Source: Trema orientale (taxonomy: Eukaryota > Streptophyta > Magnoliopsida > Rosales > Cannabaceae). Taken from it: DNA of 64,000 nucleotides. Positions 31,401 through 44,069 of the stretch are shown here, piece by piece. The position numbers and the translations under genes were made by a program. How positions within the stretch are numbered: the stretch's first letter is position 1; each line of letters starts with the position of its first letter. Under the pieces are notes generated by a model, which saw nothing but the letters and a program-made list of their open reading frames with translations, did not search any database and was not told where the DNA came from. The DNA lies in assembly GCA_002914845.1 (NCBI GenBank), contig JXTC01000023.1, forward strand, positions 615,323-679,322, written 5' to 3'.

Positions 31401-34122
31401 ACAAGGCGACACTAGGATTAACTTATTTCAAGAGCATTATTTATATAAGTATATCATATAAATAACGGAGATCCAACCTTAATTTTAAAAAAATTATAAG
31501 ATATTTGAGAATTAAAAAGACTCGTTAAATATTATAAATAAAATATTACAATACTCATGTTCCTTAAAAATTATTTACTTTGTTTCATATGCTAAAATAA
31601 TTAATTTAACACATATTAAACTTGTACCGAAGAGCAAATCAAGAGCATTTCACTGCAAATAACAACAAAATACTTTTAAAAAAAAGAAATTTAATAACCG
31701 TGATTTAATAATTTAAAATCTCAAAATAATAAGCACAAGCACATGCACTTATGACAGCAATATCAAAAGTAATGTAATCATGCTATTATTGGCTCTCTTG
31801 AATATGTGAGGAGCTGGACGTTACACCCATGATTCCAAGGTGTAATTAGAAATTGATGTTCATTCTCCATAGATAACATCCGGGTTGCTAAACTTATAGC
31901 ACGATCCTCACGTGGACCACCTTCTGTAGCAACTGCACTAGGATCCATGAACATATACCTATCTTGATAGCCATATTGGATCACTAAATGGTATAAATGC
32001 CTGCAAGTACAAAATGCAATGTAAATTAAGTGTTGTATTATATAATTACCAACTATAGATACATGTATATATATGAAGTTCTATATATATATATATAAAA
32101 AATAAACTTCTTACCTCATGTATAACGTAATAGGCACGACCCCAATCTTCTGTAACGTGCAAAACTCAATTATGTCTTCTTTGAACATGGGCAAACGAAA
32201 AGCTTCTCTAAACACTTCTTTAACAAAGGGAACATGAACAACAACACCTTTATCTACTCCTTGAATGGTATTCAATAGTAATCTTATAGAAGCTGGTGCA
32301 CCATCAATTCTAAACTATGTTTGTGTAATAGATTCCGCTTTCTTTCTTTGTGGATGTACTCTTTCTTGTGTTTGAGGTGGCTGTAGTTGTGAAGACTTAT
32401 TCTTCCCCTTTTGATGCCTATTTATATCATTAAACTCCTAAAATCCAAATAAATGATGAAATATTAACAAACAAGTTAATAATTCACATTAGAATTCAAT
32501 AAATGATGAATTTATTTGGAAAATGGGTCTGCATATCAAATTATCTTCAAAGATGATAAGCATTTTAGGCCATGCAAGATGCGATCCAAGCGCGTCACCT
32601 ACCAACTTTGCATCATCATCTGGATTTGGAATAGGAACTAGGGCTGTAGCATCAAGAATAACCTCTACTGATGCACAAAAATTATGCTCCCCCAATTCTC
32701 TGCCGTGAATAATAGTTGATAAGGTTGACTCTTGTACATGTCCTAAAACAACTATGTTATCATAAGACCCCACTGCAAGCTTGCGTGGTCGGTTCTACAA
32801 TATAGAAAATCAAATACAATTTATAAATACAAGTAATTAATAAACAAATAAGAAAGAAACTCATATAAACATACTTTTTTGAGTCATGAAGATGTTCCTA
32901 CAGCCACCATTGGATCTATATGTATCTCTTGTGGTTGCATTTCTTCCCTTTGAACTTCTAGCCGCAAAAGAGTTGTATTAGAACCACCAACATTACTTTG
33001 TTGTCCTGCTTGAATCTTAGCAATTTCTGCTTTAAACTATTCTTCTTGTTCTTTAAGCATTTGTTGCATCTTGCGTGTTTGTTCATCTTGCCATTGTTTC
33101 AAATCAAATGATTGTTGCTTCTTCGTTAGAGCAGGTTGATGAAAATATTGTCTGTGGCTAACATGAAATCCCATTCCCCATACACGTCCAGAATATTCAG
33201 GAGTGCCTAAAGCCATTGTTAAGATATCGTTAGAACTGTCTATCTCGAGATTTCCCTCCTGGAACTGTTGAGTATAATCTTTCTACAAAACATGTAAAGA
33301 ATTGAACATTAGACTATGCTATACTTTTAACAAAATTACAAAATAATATAATCAATATGTTGTAATAAGCAACTTACAATTCTATCAACTATCACTTTGA
33401 TTTCCTTAGTATGGCCTCCTTTTTTGGGAACACGTCCTCTAATCCATAGCTCGGATCTATCAATACCACATCGGCCCTCCTCTTTTTCGATCTTAGATTC
33501 TAATCCAGCATAAACTAAGCAGGACATACGATGTGGATATTTGTTTTGCATTGCTCTCTTTTCTTAACATACTCATCCCAAACTTTAGGTTCAATCCATG
33601 GTGCATATGATGCTGGAGGGTGCTCTAATAACTCTGGACAAGTAAGTTTATACTCATAAATTAGTTCAGACTTAAAATCTCTCCACATTTTCCCACAACT
33701 TTTTAAAGTTTCTTTTTTTACTTTGTAGTCCAATCCAAATGTTTCCTACAATGTAAAAGAAATAATGTTAATACCAAATATATATTCTAATAAATATGAA
33801 ATAGAAAGATTCAAGTTCATACCAATATTACATGCCAAAGCTCATCTTTTAGGTCCTTTGGTACAAGTGTCCAGTTATCAATGTTGATTAGGATCTTGCA
33901 ACGAACTATAAGGCCACAAAAGCTCGCCAAATATTTACCTTCATCGCCAGTTGGTTGTCCTCATTCATTGTACGTGACAACTTCTTTTTCGTTATCACTT
34001 CTTTTTATAATCAACTCTTTCATTTGAGTCATTCCTCTTGGTTTCTTTTTGTGTTTTCTTTCACCTTGACTACTTTGTGATGGTGTAAATTGATAAACAT
34101 CATCTTCACCTTCGTTTTTCAT
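28419..34122 (-). pseudogene. CACTA second gene: En/Spm domain plus Ulp1-like (C48) protease, interrupted
   Basis: The reading starts at a Met near 34122 and gives QSSQGERKHKKKPRGMTQMK, then LASFCGLIVRCKILINIDNW and VPKDLKDELWHVIL, the typical opening of this plant CACTA protein. A TGA replaces one codon after VVTYNE. The next exons carry MWRDFKSELIYEYKL and YAPWIEPKVWDEYVKKRE (33515-33733) and GRCGIDRSELWIRGRVPKKG (33336-33551), then a DUF8039-like part with DDAKLVGDALGSHLAWP (32489-32773) and part of the protease domain (31778-32300). The catalytic-cysteine exon at 28593-28690 reads SVECGFYIYKFMREV with proper splice sites, and the last exon (28419-28504) reads DDINGLLEEWIEELIQFLI then stop. 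An LTR-like insertion separates the protease exons. Confidence 0.8.
29161..30580 (+). mobile_element. LTR-like insertion inside the CACTA element
   Basis: It starts TGTAACGCCCTTGGTATC and about 410 bp later has CTACATCTCAGTAAGTAAAA, the same motif and spacing as the gypsy-type LTR at 8250-9499. The GC content rises between 29660 and 30000, unlike the CACTA introns around it. I could not fix the right end or a target duplication. It is probably a solo LTR of a chromovirus-type element lying in an intron of the protease gene. Confidence 0.45.
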
Positions 34123-34337
34123 GTCAATAATTACCTGTTAAATAATAAAAATATAAATATAGATCAAAATTAAGATAGAAAATAATAAGCATGTAAACAA
34201 AAGAGATAATATATTTAAAAAAAACAAAATATCAATCCATAAAGATAAAAAAATGAAACGAAAAGATATAACTTATTTGATTTGTACCTTATTGGTTTCT
34301 TTCTTTGATTATCAATCCAAATACCTTCACCATCATC

Positions 34338-37300
34338 TCATAAACATGTAATATCACCTTCATTAACGTCTTCTATCAAAGCCTCCACCGAAACTCTTTT
34401 TGAGAATATTTCATGAGCAACAAGTATTTCGTTCTCATCTTCAACTCCTAAATTTTGATATTCTCTCGGTTTTGTTGCAAAAACAATTGACCATCGAGCA
34501 TCAAGTGGATCATTAACGTAAAATACTTGTTTTGCTTGTGTTGCCATTATAAATGCATCATTCTTGTGACCTATCCGATTTAGATCAACTAAAGTGAAGC
34601 CTAACTCATCTTCTCTAACCTCATGGTTACTCTCCACCCATTGATACATAAACACTGGCAACCGAAATGTGACAAAATCAAGTTCCCAAATTTCTTCGAT
34701 AACGCCATAGTATACCATATCACCCTCTATTAGGTTTTTATCCTTAGAACTTGAAAATTGTATGGTTTTTACAACAATACTTACCCCACTATTTTGGGTT
34801 GTTCTTATGTTATCGCGGTCTCTTGTGCTAAAATGAACATTGTTAACTTGATAAGCATGATACTTAATTACATCCAATGATGGTCCACGTGATATACATT
34901 TCAATGTATCAGATACATTGTGTGTTGCCTTGTTCATTTCAACTATAATCTATTCAAAATACAAAATTAACAATTAGAAAACTCAACATATTAGTACTTA
35001 TGCTCTAAAATAGGGAAAAAAATGATATAAAATTATTAATTGTAACAACTAATTAGAATTACCCGTTCGCGAAACCAACAAATAAAAGTTCGATGATGTT
35101 CATTATGGATCCACTTCTCTCTTTTTGATTTCATTGAGAATTGTGTTTTGATCCAATTTGTATGCTCCGTTCAACAAATCATCCCCAAAGTAAACCATTA
35201 TTATTAAAGAATTCAACATTCAATCAATGAAAATCTAATTCACAATAAAACTTACTCGAAGAAAGGTTAGACTTCAGCTATATTTTGTAACACAGTATGA
35301 TATGCTTGGTCTACATGTTCTTGTTTAACTGTATACACGACACCACCACTTACGCTTTTGTCAATATTTGAAGATGTGGGTACTCTGATAGCTTCTACAT
35401 TTGCCAAATACTCAAAACAAAACTCAACAGCTTCTTTTATGATATAACACTCTACAATGCATCCTTCTGGCCGGCTTCGATTTCTAACATATCCTTTTAA
35501 AATTTTCATGTATCTCTTAAATGGATACATCCATCTCAAATAAACAGGACCACATAACTTCATTTCTCTAACCAAATGTACAGTAAGATGTATCATTATA
35601 TCAAAAAAATAGGAGGAAAAAACTGCTCGAACATGCACAATGTTACAACAAGTTCACGTTGTAATTCGTCTAACTTGGATATATCGACCACCTTAGAAAA
35701 AATTCCATTAAAAAATAAGCATAATCTGGTGATTGCATATCGAACATTTTTAGGTAATACGGACCTGATCGCTATAGATAGCAGATGTTACATTAGTGTA
35801 TGACAATCATGAGATTTAAGTCCAACTAGTTTCAAATTGTTCATATCCACTAATGTTCTAATATTAGAAGAATAGCCTTCAGGAACCTTCACATTAAATA
35901 AATATTGACACAATTGATATTTTCTTCCTTTTTCAATGTGAAGCAAGCAGGGGGTAAATATGTTCGCTTCTCCCCCACTCTAGGAGATAACTCTTTTTGA
36001 ACACCCATGTCAACAAGATCCATACGGGCACCAATGCTATCCTTATTCTTCCCTGGAATATTTAATAAAGTTCCAATTATACTATCACATATGTTCTTCT
36101 CAATATGCATAACATCTAAGTTATGTCTCAGAAGTAAATATTGCCAATATTCCAACTCAAAGAATATAGATTTCTTCTTCTAACAACTCTTCGGAGTTTT
36201 TACAACCTTCACATTACTGCGTCTTTTTCTTTTCTTACTGATATTACTTATTTTAACCTTTCCAAGCCTAAATTCAAGCTTAGAGACTGTTTCTAGTATC
36301 TCTGTCCCAGTTAAAGGTTATGGTGCCAATTCAAATTCTTGAGAACTATTAAATGCTTTTTTCCAATTTCTGTATACATGTTTGTGAGGTAAAAATCTTC
36401 TATGGCCCATATAACTCAACTTTCTAGCATGTGTTAAGAACTGACAACTTGTTTTCTCATCACAAATAAGACATACTTTATATCCTTTAGTGGAAAACCC
36501 AAACAAATTTTCATATGCAGGGAAGTCATTAATTGTCCATACTAACACAGCCTTGAGTGTAAAATCTTCATCCTTATATGCATCATAGGCTTTCAAACCA
36601 TCATTCCACAAACTGTTCAAGTCATCAATCGATGGGGCTAAATATACATCAATGTCGTTACCAGGTTGTTTAGGTCCTGATATTAACAATGTAAGAAGTG
36701 TAAACTTTCTTTTCATACACAACCATGGATGAAGATTATAGATTACAAGCATTACAGGCCAACAACTATATTTGCTACTTAGAGTTGTATGAGGATTAAT
36801 ACCATCTTCAGATAGACCAAGATGAAGATTTCTTGGATCACTTCCAAAAGAAGGCCATTTGTAATCTATTGTTTTCCAAGCCGGTGAATCGGCTGGATAT
36901 CTAAGTTTGCCATCCTCTATCCTCTCATTTGCATGCCATATTAGATCTTTAGCATGCTCACGATTTCGGAATAGTCAGGTAAAACGAGGAATTGGAGGAA
37001 TATACCACAAAACTTTAGCAGGGGTTCCAACTTTTACCTCTTTAGAATTCTTATTCTGTTACCATCTAGGCTCACCACATACTGGATAATAAATTGCATC
37101 TTTAAATTTCTTTCGATATAAAATACAATCATTTGGGCAAGCATGAATTTTCTCATATTACATACCCAATAAGCATAAAGTCCTTTTGGCCTCATAAAAG
37201 GAAGGTGGCATCTCATTATCATTTGGTAATATCTCTACTAGTAAAGCTAACAAATCTGAAAAACTCTTATCACTCCATCCATGTCTTGCTTTCAAATTAT

Positions 37301-37742
37301 ATAATTTCAATAATGCAGACAACTTTGTAAATTTCATACAACCCGGATAGATCAGTTTCTCAGCATCATTAAGTAATGATTGAAACTTAATAGGATCTAC
37401 ATCTGTTTCATACTGTGCATCATCAATCATTTCAAAAAGATCATCATTTAAATCTAAGTCATAATCATCTCTTATGATCTTCTTTGACGAAAATCCAGTA
37501 ATTGGAACCTTTTCACCATGCCAAATCTATTGTTTATAACTTTGATCTACTCCATTGAAATATAAGTGTTCTTTTATCCTTTTAACACCTATCTTTTGCA
37601 AATTTCCACATTTAATACACAGGCACGGAATTAAATTGGAATCTTTGACATTTTCAATAGCAAACTCCAAAAAGCTATCAACTCTCTTTCTATACTCGGT
37701 CGATAGTCTATCTGCCAACAAAAAAAAAAAAAACTTAAACAA
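34338..37742 (-). pseudogene. TNP2-type CACTA transposase, interrupted by stops
   Basis: The order of domains fits plant TNP2. An N-terminal transposase-associated domain lies near 37500-37715 (FLEFAIENVKDSN, then CIKCGNLQ and KEHLYFNGVDQSYK). The Transposase_21 core follows near 35889-36900 (DPRNLHLGLSEDGINPH, GNDIDVYLAPSIDDLNSLW, VLVWTINDFPAY, LDVMHIEKNICDSIIGTLL), then a DUF4218 part at 35267-35638 (VHLVREMKLCGPVYLRWMYP, EFCFEYL) and a DUF4216 part at 34338-34937 (DLNRIGHKNDAFI, QAKQVFYVNDPLD). The frame is broken by several in-frame stops, for example a TAG where WIWHGE is usual (near 37529) and stops after PRW, RFT, ELAP and KSC, with further decay between 35640 and 35890. It would catalyse excision and insertion if intact. 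The decay is light, which suggests fairly recent activity. Confidence 0.88.
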
Positions 37743-39109
37743 CTAATATAAAAAACTAACTAAATTGAGTACCATAAAAAATTGTACATAATCTCCCTTA
37801 TTTCTAGTAATAACCAATTGAGTACGTAAAACACCAATTATATATTACCCCTTATTTAAAATTATCCTCATATTTCTAGCTACTACTAAATTGAGAACTT
37901 AATTTATTTTTTAAATAGTCTTCTTTATTACAAACAAGTTGCCAATCAACCAAACATAACTTATGACAAAATAACATCAACACAAGTAATAAACTCAAGC
38001 AATTACACACAATTATAACATCATTATATCACTACAACGTATAATTTTCTATATGATATCATATCTCATCTAGATGAAACTTTCCAAAGTACTAATAAAT
38101 AACCAATATAGAAAGTGACATAAGTAAGTAAAAGAAAAAAATTAAGAAAACATACCTCAATTCGCTCAATTTGCTAATTTATAAGTACGACCAAATTACT
38201 CCAACTTCTACTAAAACCTATACACAAAAGTGTTAAAAAAAATTTCAATATTTATAATTCACAACACTTTAAAATTGAAAATTCAAAAACATGAATTTAA
38301 TATATATGAAAAATAAGAACTTTAACAAATAAAAAATTGAAATTAAATCTAAGATCTCAAGTTAACTTACTTTCACACTATCTAAAACATGAAATTGGTA
38401 GAAATTAAGATCTCAAGTCAAACTTTACATGACTTCACCTAAAGCAATTAAAAAAATTTAATATATAAATTTATAAAAACTACACAACAATAAATTAAAA
38501 TAACATAAATTTGGATTAATTGAAACTAAGGATGGAAAAAAAATTCCAAATTATAATTTCTAATAAATAAACACGAAATTGGTAGAAATTAATAGAACAT
38601 ACCTTCAATTTAAATTTTTTTAAAATTAAATGAATTCACACTTCACCTAAAATAAAGAAAAAAAATATTGGGTATATCAATACCTACAATCAACAAAATA
38701 ATAAACCATAACATAAAAAATTAGGATTAATTCACACTAAAATACTAAAATATAACCAAAAATATGATTTCTAGTAAATAAATAATCTAACTAACACTTA
38801 TAAGAGTAAAGATTATAATGCATGCTCAAGAATTTCCCATTTTATAAACTAGGATCCTAGATTCAAACTCTCAAAAATATAACCTAAAACATGAAAAATT
38901 AACAAAATAATCGACTAAAATCGTGGTTAAAACAATGGGTATTCTAATTTTAGTGACTAAAATGAGTTTAAAAGCTTAAATATATCTTGATTGCCGGAAA
39001 AAATGGTGGAAATGAGGGAAAAATGAGTGCTGGCTGCGGCTGCTGGAAGAAGAATGAGAAAATGAGTGTTTTGGCCGCGGCCCAGTACGAAAATAGGGCT
39101 ATAGAAGGC

Positions 39110-39335
39110 CCATAACACGGTGCCTACAAGGCGCCATGTATCTGAAATGTAACGGCGCCTACAAGGCGCCGTTAAATACGTTAAACCACGGAGCTTGGCA
39201 GGCGCCGTGGTTGTTAGCCGTTTATAACGCTGTTAAACCACGGCGCCTGCCAAGCGCCGTGGTTGTTCCACCGTTAATCACGGTGCCTAAGTATCCTGCA
39301 TACTATCACGGCGCATCCGTACACGTGCCATGATA
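39110..39335. repeat. Subterminal repeats, right end of the CACTA element
   Basis: ACGGCGCC, AAGGCGCCGTT and CCAAGCGCCGTGGTTGTT repeat in inverted pairs over about 220 bp. The array is more regular and palindromic than at the left end, with a 58-60 bp larger repeat around TAAACCACGG. Confidence 0.75.
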
Positions 39336-39357
39336 GCCAACTTTTTTTGTAGTGATT

Positions 39358-40370
39358 CCTAAGAGTTGAGGCAAGCATAATTTCAAGTCTGCGAGCTTTG
39401 AAAGTGAAGGCGAATTCATGTACTTTTCACATAGTATAATATCAAATACACTATCTCAAATCTATGAAATCTTGTTCAAAATAAGTTAAGATATAGATGG
39501 TAGCAAGTTAAAGTTTAGTTTATAAGTTATTTTTCCATGTTTAGAAGGTTAAATTAAAAAAAAGAAAGAAAAAAGTCTAACAATGTAGACTTGAGCTTGC
39601 ATTTTAGTTTTTTGTAAGAAATGCGATTCTGGGAAGAAAATGAACAATAATGCTCGACTGGTTTCTAGTTGAGCCTGATTGGATCTATTCGAGTGCTTTA
39701 TGAAATTGTAAATAGCTCGATAGGATTCGATCTAAAGCTAATTATGTAACTCAATTAGTTCCAGTCGAGCCTGATTGGACCTGTTCGAGTTTTGTATCCA
39801 TGGATACACAACTCGAATGGGTCCAATCGAGCTTGATTGGTCTGATCGAGCTTCTTAATTTATTATTATTTAATACCTTTTTAAAATATTTTGATAGATA
39901 TTTTTTGTGACTACCAATATTTGTCAATAATAATATTAAACTTATGTTGCACAAATGATTCATACGATAATATATGTTCAATATAATGGGGAATAAAAAG
40001 AGAATGAAGAGTCTTACGCATGGTTACCAAAGAATACAGAAACTATGGTTCTTGTTTTAACAAATCTATTATTAAATTTTCTGAGTGGTACTTAAATTAT
40101 GTGAGAGGCTTAGTATGGGCCAAAATAACAGAAAATTGAAACTAAGTTACTTGATACGACATGTAAATAGGAAGTCTGAGCAAGAAAGATGGTAAACTCA
40201 GAGCGTGTCTTCATCCGAACATATTGCAATACTCATACTTGCTTCCTTCTCAATCGAAAGCGGAACCACATACAAGCAAGTTTGACAATAGTTGCAGAGA
40301 TGGTGAAATCATATTTTGAAGTTCAAAAGATACACTAAGTCCAAAATCAATAATGTCTATTGGTGACACC
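39358..40370. repeat. Right flank of the CACTA element and (T)CGAG-rich repeat block
   Basis: After the host flank, 39640-39860 repeats words such as GAGCCTGATTGGAC, TGTTCGAGTT and GGTCCAATCGAGC in both orientations, with a hairpin around TGTATCCATGGATACA near 39793. The same vocabulary forms the arrays at 41046 and 41930. No gene was found here. Confidence 0.45.
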
Positions 40371-40830
40371 AAAAATTTATTAAACGGTAGCAATTTAGGT
40401 GTAACAACAAAATTGTAATTCTAGTTGGTAAAACGACATCAGAATAAGAAAAATGATACAAATTTATAGTGGTTTAGCTGGAATTGAAACAGCCTACATC
40501 CACTTTTAAATGATTTTATTCCGAGAATTGATAAGATGAGATTTACAATAATCTCTTGGAGATTTCGGATCCGCCCCCTTTCTCTTATCTTTGGGATCTA
40601 TATATAATGTTAGAAATAATCGTAGTGGTGTTACTGTAGCAAGCAGGTGAGAGCAGGTGGGAAATGATATAGGGCTGTCAGAAGTGGTTGAGTTTGTCCC
40701 CCATTATCCTGTTTATTGTGTCACAATTATTTTCCCAATAATTTAAGATACCGCTTATAGCGGGCTTGCTTGCATATAATCAATTAAAGTTAGTCTTCTC
40801 GCATAGTTTATGGATGACGTAGTTCAAAAT
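40371..40830. repeat. Possible LTR-type remnant
   Basis: ATAGTGGTTTAGCTGGAATT after an A-rich run, followed by a TGGGATCTATATATAATG-like region, resembles LTR debris. No termini or coding parts were found. Confidence 0.2.
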
Positions 40831-41045
40831 GTGCAGTCCCTATGAGCACTATTTGAGCAATGTAGAAAATACGCACAACAATTATGATGCAAAGCCATCA
40901 TGTTCCAATAACATATTGGAAAGCTTGGAAGGGGAAAAAATAAAAAAGGCTCACAACCTTCTTAGGGATTCACCGGACTTGAATTTAAGTCCCAGTTTAT
41001 TTGTATATGGTTCAGAAGATAAATCTTTGCACAAACACACATATA

Positions 41046-41345
41046 GAGACTTCCAAAATGTTTTAATACGGACTCTTATGAACTCGACTGGCTTTATTTA
41101 TGGTCAATTGGGTCCATTCGAGCTCAAAATAAACTCGATTGGGTCCAGTTATTCTCCGATCAGGTCCAGTCAAGTTTTCCAGAATGTTTTAGTGTGAACT
41201 CTTATGAACTCAACTGGCTATATTTGTGCTTAATTGAGTCCACTCGAGTGAACCTAAATTAATTCTATCGAACAATTCGAGCCTAACCAAATCCATTTGA
41301 CTTTGGATCTAATTGAGCATCAACCCAGTTTATTTCGAGTAGCCT
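41046..41345. repeat. Left arm of an inverted tandem-repeat array
   Basis: Two copies of a 130-140 bp unit start at the words CCAAAATGTTTTAATACGGA and CCAGAATGTTTTAGTGTGAA. Each continues CTCTTATGAACTC(G/A)ACTGGCT and then GGTCCATTCGAGCTCA-type sequence. The unit is the reverse complement of that at 41930-42300, about 580 bp away, so the whole forms a foldback structure. The open frame at 40829-41197 crosses this array and has no recognisable domain. Confidence 0.7.
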
Positions 41346-41929
41346 ATTGATGATCTATTAACATAAAATATTATATTATTCATTAGGAATGAAAGAATTA
41401 TCAACAACAAATAATTACATTAATAACATTATTTATTACTATCAAATTACAAATTATATTTTATAACTTGATTGAATAAAATAATATTTGTAAAAAATAT
41501 ATTGTAGACTACTTGTAATGAATCTTATTACTTCGACTAGGGATTTGCATCCAAGATAACCAAATCAATCTTCATAAGTCTTTCTTAAGAATTTAAAAAA
41601 AAAATAATTGGATGAGAAAGAAATGATTTTAGGAATTGTAAAAAGGTAAATAATAAGAGTACTGCTACAGACACTCATATCTTATACACTCTTTGGTGTA
41701 AAATTTTAGTATCCTAATCTTTACTCAAGTATTTTTGGTGTAACATTTCGGTTTCTTTACATAATTTTCAATTTTAATCCCTAACATCTAGAATATTATT
41801 AAATAAATACATTACAATGTCATTATTTTCTAGGGGTATTCAACCAAACCAATCTAATATTTTCAGCTAATATTCCAATCAAACCAACTAAAGATAAAAA
41901 AAATAACACATTTTAAAAGATTTGCAAAC

Positions 41930-42300
41930 TATCTGAGTGGACCTGATCAGAGTATAACTGGACCTAGTCGAATTTTAATTGGGCACATGTGGAGCCAATT
42001 GAGTTCATAAAAGTCCATATTAAAATTTTTTGGAAAACCTGACTGAACTGGATCGGAGTATAATTGGACCCAATCGAGTTTCTTTTGAGCTTAACCAAAC
42101 CTAGTTGGGCACAAATGGAGCCAGTTGAGTTCATAAGAGTCTACATTAAAACACTCTGGAAAACCTGACTGGGCATAGTCGAGTTTAATTTGAGCTCGAC
42201 CGGACCTAATTGGGCATAAATGAAGTCAGTCGAGTTCATAAGAGTCCATATTAAAACTTTCTGGAAAACCTAACTAAACCTGATCAGAGTATAATCGAAT
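41930..42300. repeat. Right arm of an inverted tandem-repeat array
   Basis: Three copies of the unit run head to tail (for example GAGTTCATAAGAGTCCATAT then TAAAACTTTCTGGAAAACCT), each containing GGACC(C/T)A(A/G)TCGAGTTT and TTGGGCACAAATGGAGCCA. They are inverted relative to the left arm. The interior between the arms is AT-rich and non-coding. Confidence 0.7.
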
Positions 42301-42752
42301 CCACTCCGATTCAGACTCTATGACTACAACTAAAAGATTTTTTTTCTGAACCATTCTGGTTGTAGAGGGAGAGAGGAAGTTGACTGATGATAGCTGCTTT
42401 TACGATGGTGACAACGAACTGGAGAGGAGTCCGAGCGAGTGCTCTGTCTTGAATGCCTCTTGTAATTTTGGTTTATTAAATGATTTATTCTAACTTTTTG
42501 TTTTTTAAAATTTTAATAGGGGTATAAACGGGTTTTCTCCAAGCCACATCTGAAACAATAAAAAACCAAAATTATTTAAGAATATACTAATTATAACAAG
42601 GTCAGTATTTAAAAGGGCACTTGCGAGAAGGTCATGGACCTAATTATTCAGAGTGTGAAAATATCAATCCCACTTACAAAGTGGGTTTTGGAGTCATCAA
42701 CTAGAGATGTGTAGTTATCTACTGCCCTCATCTTTTTCGGGGATTTCCTTAA

Positions 42753-43850
42753 ATGGATCTGGATGAAGTAGCGAAGTTATGCGAAAGAGTAAATCTTGAT
42801 GATGAGAATGGACCAGTTGTGGAGATGCCACCGACGATCTATTCCGAAAGCAAGGATAGATTGGATCTATGCCTTATGGGGAAAGTACTGGGAAACAAAG
42901 AAGCAAACAAGGATGGCTTAAAAGGTACGTTGCAAAACACCTGGATGATCCTGAGGATTTTTTAAAATCGAGCAGATGAGTTTGAACAACATTTTCCTAT
43001 TCCATTTCAGTAGATTAGAAGATAGATAGCGGGTTCTAGTCAGCAGCCCATGGCCTTTTGAAAAACAACTTATCTCCCTGGTCATTCCAACTGGAAATGG
43101 AGAGCTTGTGTGCATGGATTTTAACAAAGTTTCATTTTGGATACAAATCTGAAATATCCCAGTGAGGTGCAAAATGTGCTACATTCCTAGGGAACCTTAT
43201 CGGATCTCTAGAAGATACTGAAATTACATGCTCTCCTATGAGAGTTCGAGTTAAAATTGATCTAACAAATCCCTTCTGTAGGGGACTTCAGGTGTTTATG
43301 ATCGAAGTCTCTCTACTTCTCCAATATGAACACCTCCTTGAATTTTGCTATGACTGTGGAATTATTGATTACCGTTATAAGGAGTGTACTCAAAAGTGGT
43401 ATGACAAAACAGAGCCCTTTTGTCTTGCAAAGAAAAAATATGGTCCATGGTTAAATGCCTTAGTACCACAATCCCAACCCCTTGTAGAAAGAAAAAGAGG
43501 CAAGTTAAAATTTGAATGAATAATGGGATACTCGCAGTCAAAAGCTAATAATAATTCCGACTCTGCCGGCTCGGGATCAGACGGTGACTCCAGCCCCAAT
43601 TTTGAAGAATTTAGAGAATAGAAGCATGAACAAGAGCTACTTAAGAAGCATAACAAGCCAGCCTAACATGGCAATGTACAGTCTACAAGCGATAACACAA
43701 AGCAACAGGCCATAATATCCGGCACCACAGAGGAGGAATTGCCGAACCCAAGCAAGCAAAAGACGGGGTCCCACCAACATCCAAGTCAGGTAGAATTTAC
43801 AGAAAGCAGATCCGTTACAACTATGAATGGGTCCCACCTAAAGAAAAACT
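42753..43850 (+). pseudogene. LINE ORF1 (gag-like, DUF4283 and zinc knuckle), broken
   Basis: It starts MDLDEVAKLCERVNLDDENG and includes DRLDLCLMGKVLGNKEANKD, as in DUF4283-type ORF1 proteins of plant LINEs. After frame changes it continues RVKIDLTNPFCRGLQVF and LLEFCYDCGIIDYRYKEC. The last stretch is a CCHC knuckle whose histidine position reads tyrosine. It then becomes a low-complexity tail. Confidence 0.7.
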
Positions 43851-44069
43851 TGAAAGGAAATTAGGAGTATATGACACCTGCCATGTCGGAGTAGGTGGAG
43901 CCTCTTTTAAGAAGGAAACAAGTTAGAGGAAGTGGTTGGAAAATGAAAGGAAAGGAAAACGAAAGACACATACAACGGATCGAAACAGGCAACAATGACG
44001 AATATCTCCTCACAACAACATCCAATAGTTTCATCGGCGAGCCCTAAAGCTCAGTGCTGTCATTCATCA

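Larger units (their letters stand above)
27940..39354 (-). mobile_element. Full-length CACTA (En/Spm) transposon, 11,415 bp
   Basis: The left terminus CACTACAACAAAAAAGGCC at 27940 and the right terminus ending CTTTTTTTGTAGTG at 39354 are inverted repeats, and both are flanked by the 3 bp duplication ATT (27937-27939 and 39355-39357). GC-rich subterminal repeats lie at both ends. The two usual CACTA genes are present on the minus strand in the expected order: a TNP2-type transposase (about 34338-37742) and a gene with an En/Spm domain and Ulp1-like protease (about 28419-34122). Both carry stop codons, so the element is not autonomous now. An LTR-like insertion sits inside it near 29161-30580. 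Confidence 0.93.

Noticed and set aside
40829-41197. 122-codon open frame
   Set aside because: Its second half is the inverted tandem array, and the composition is repeat-derived with no domain.
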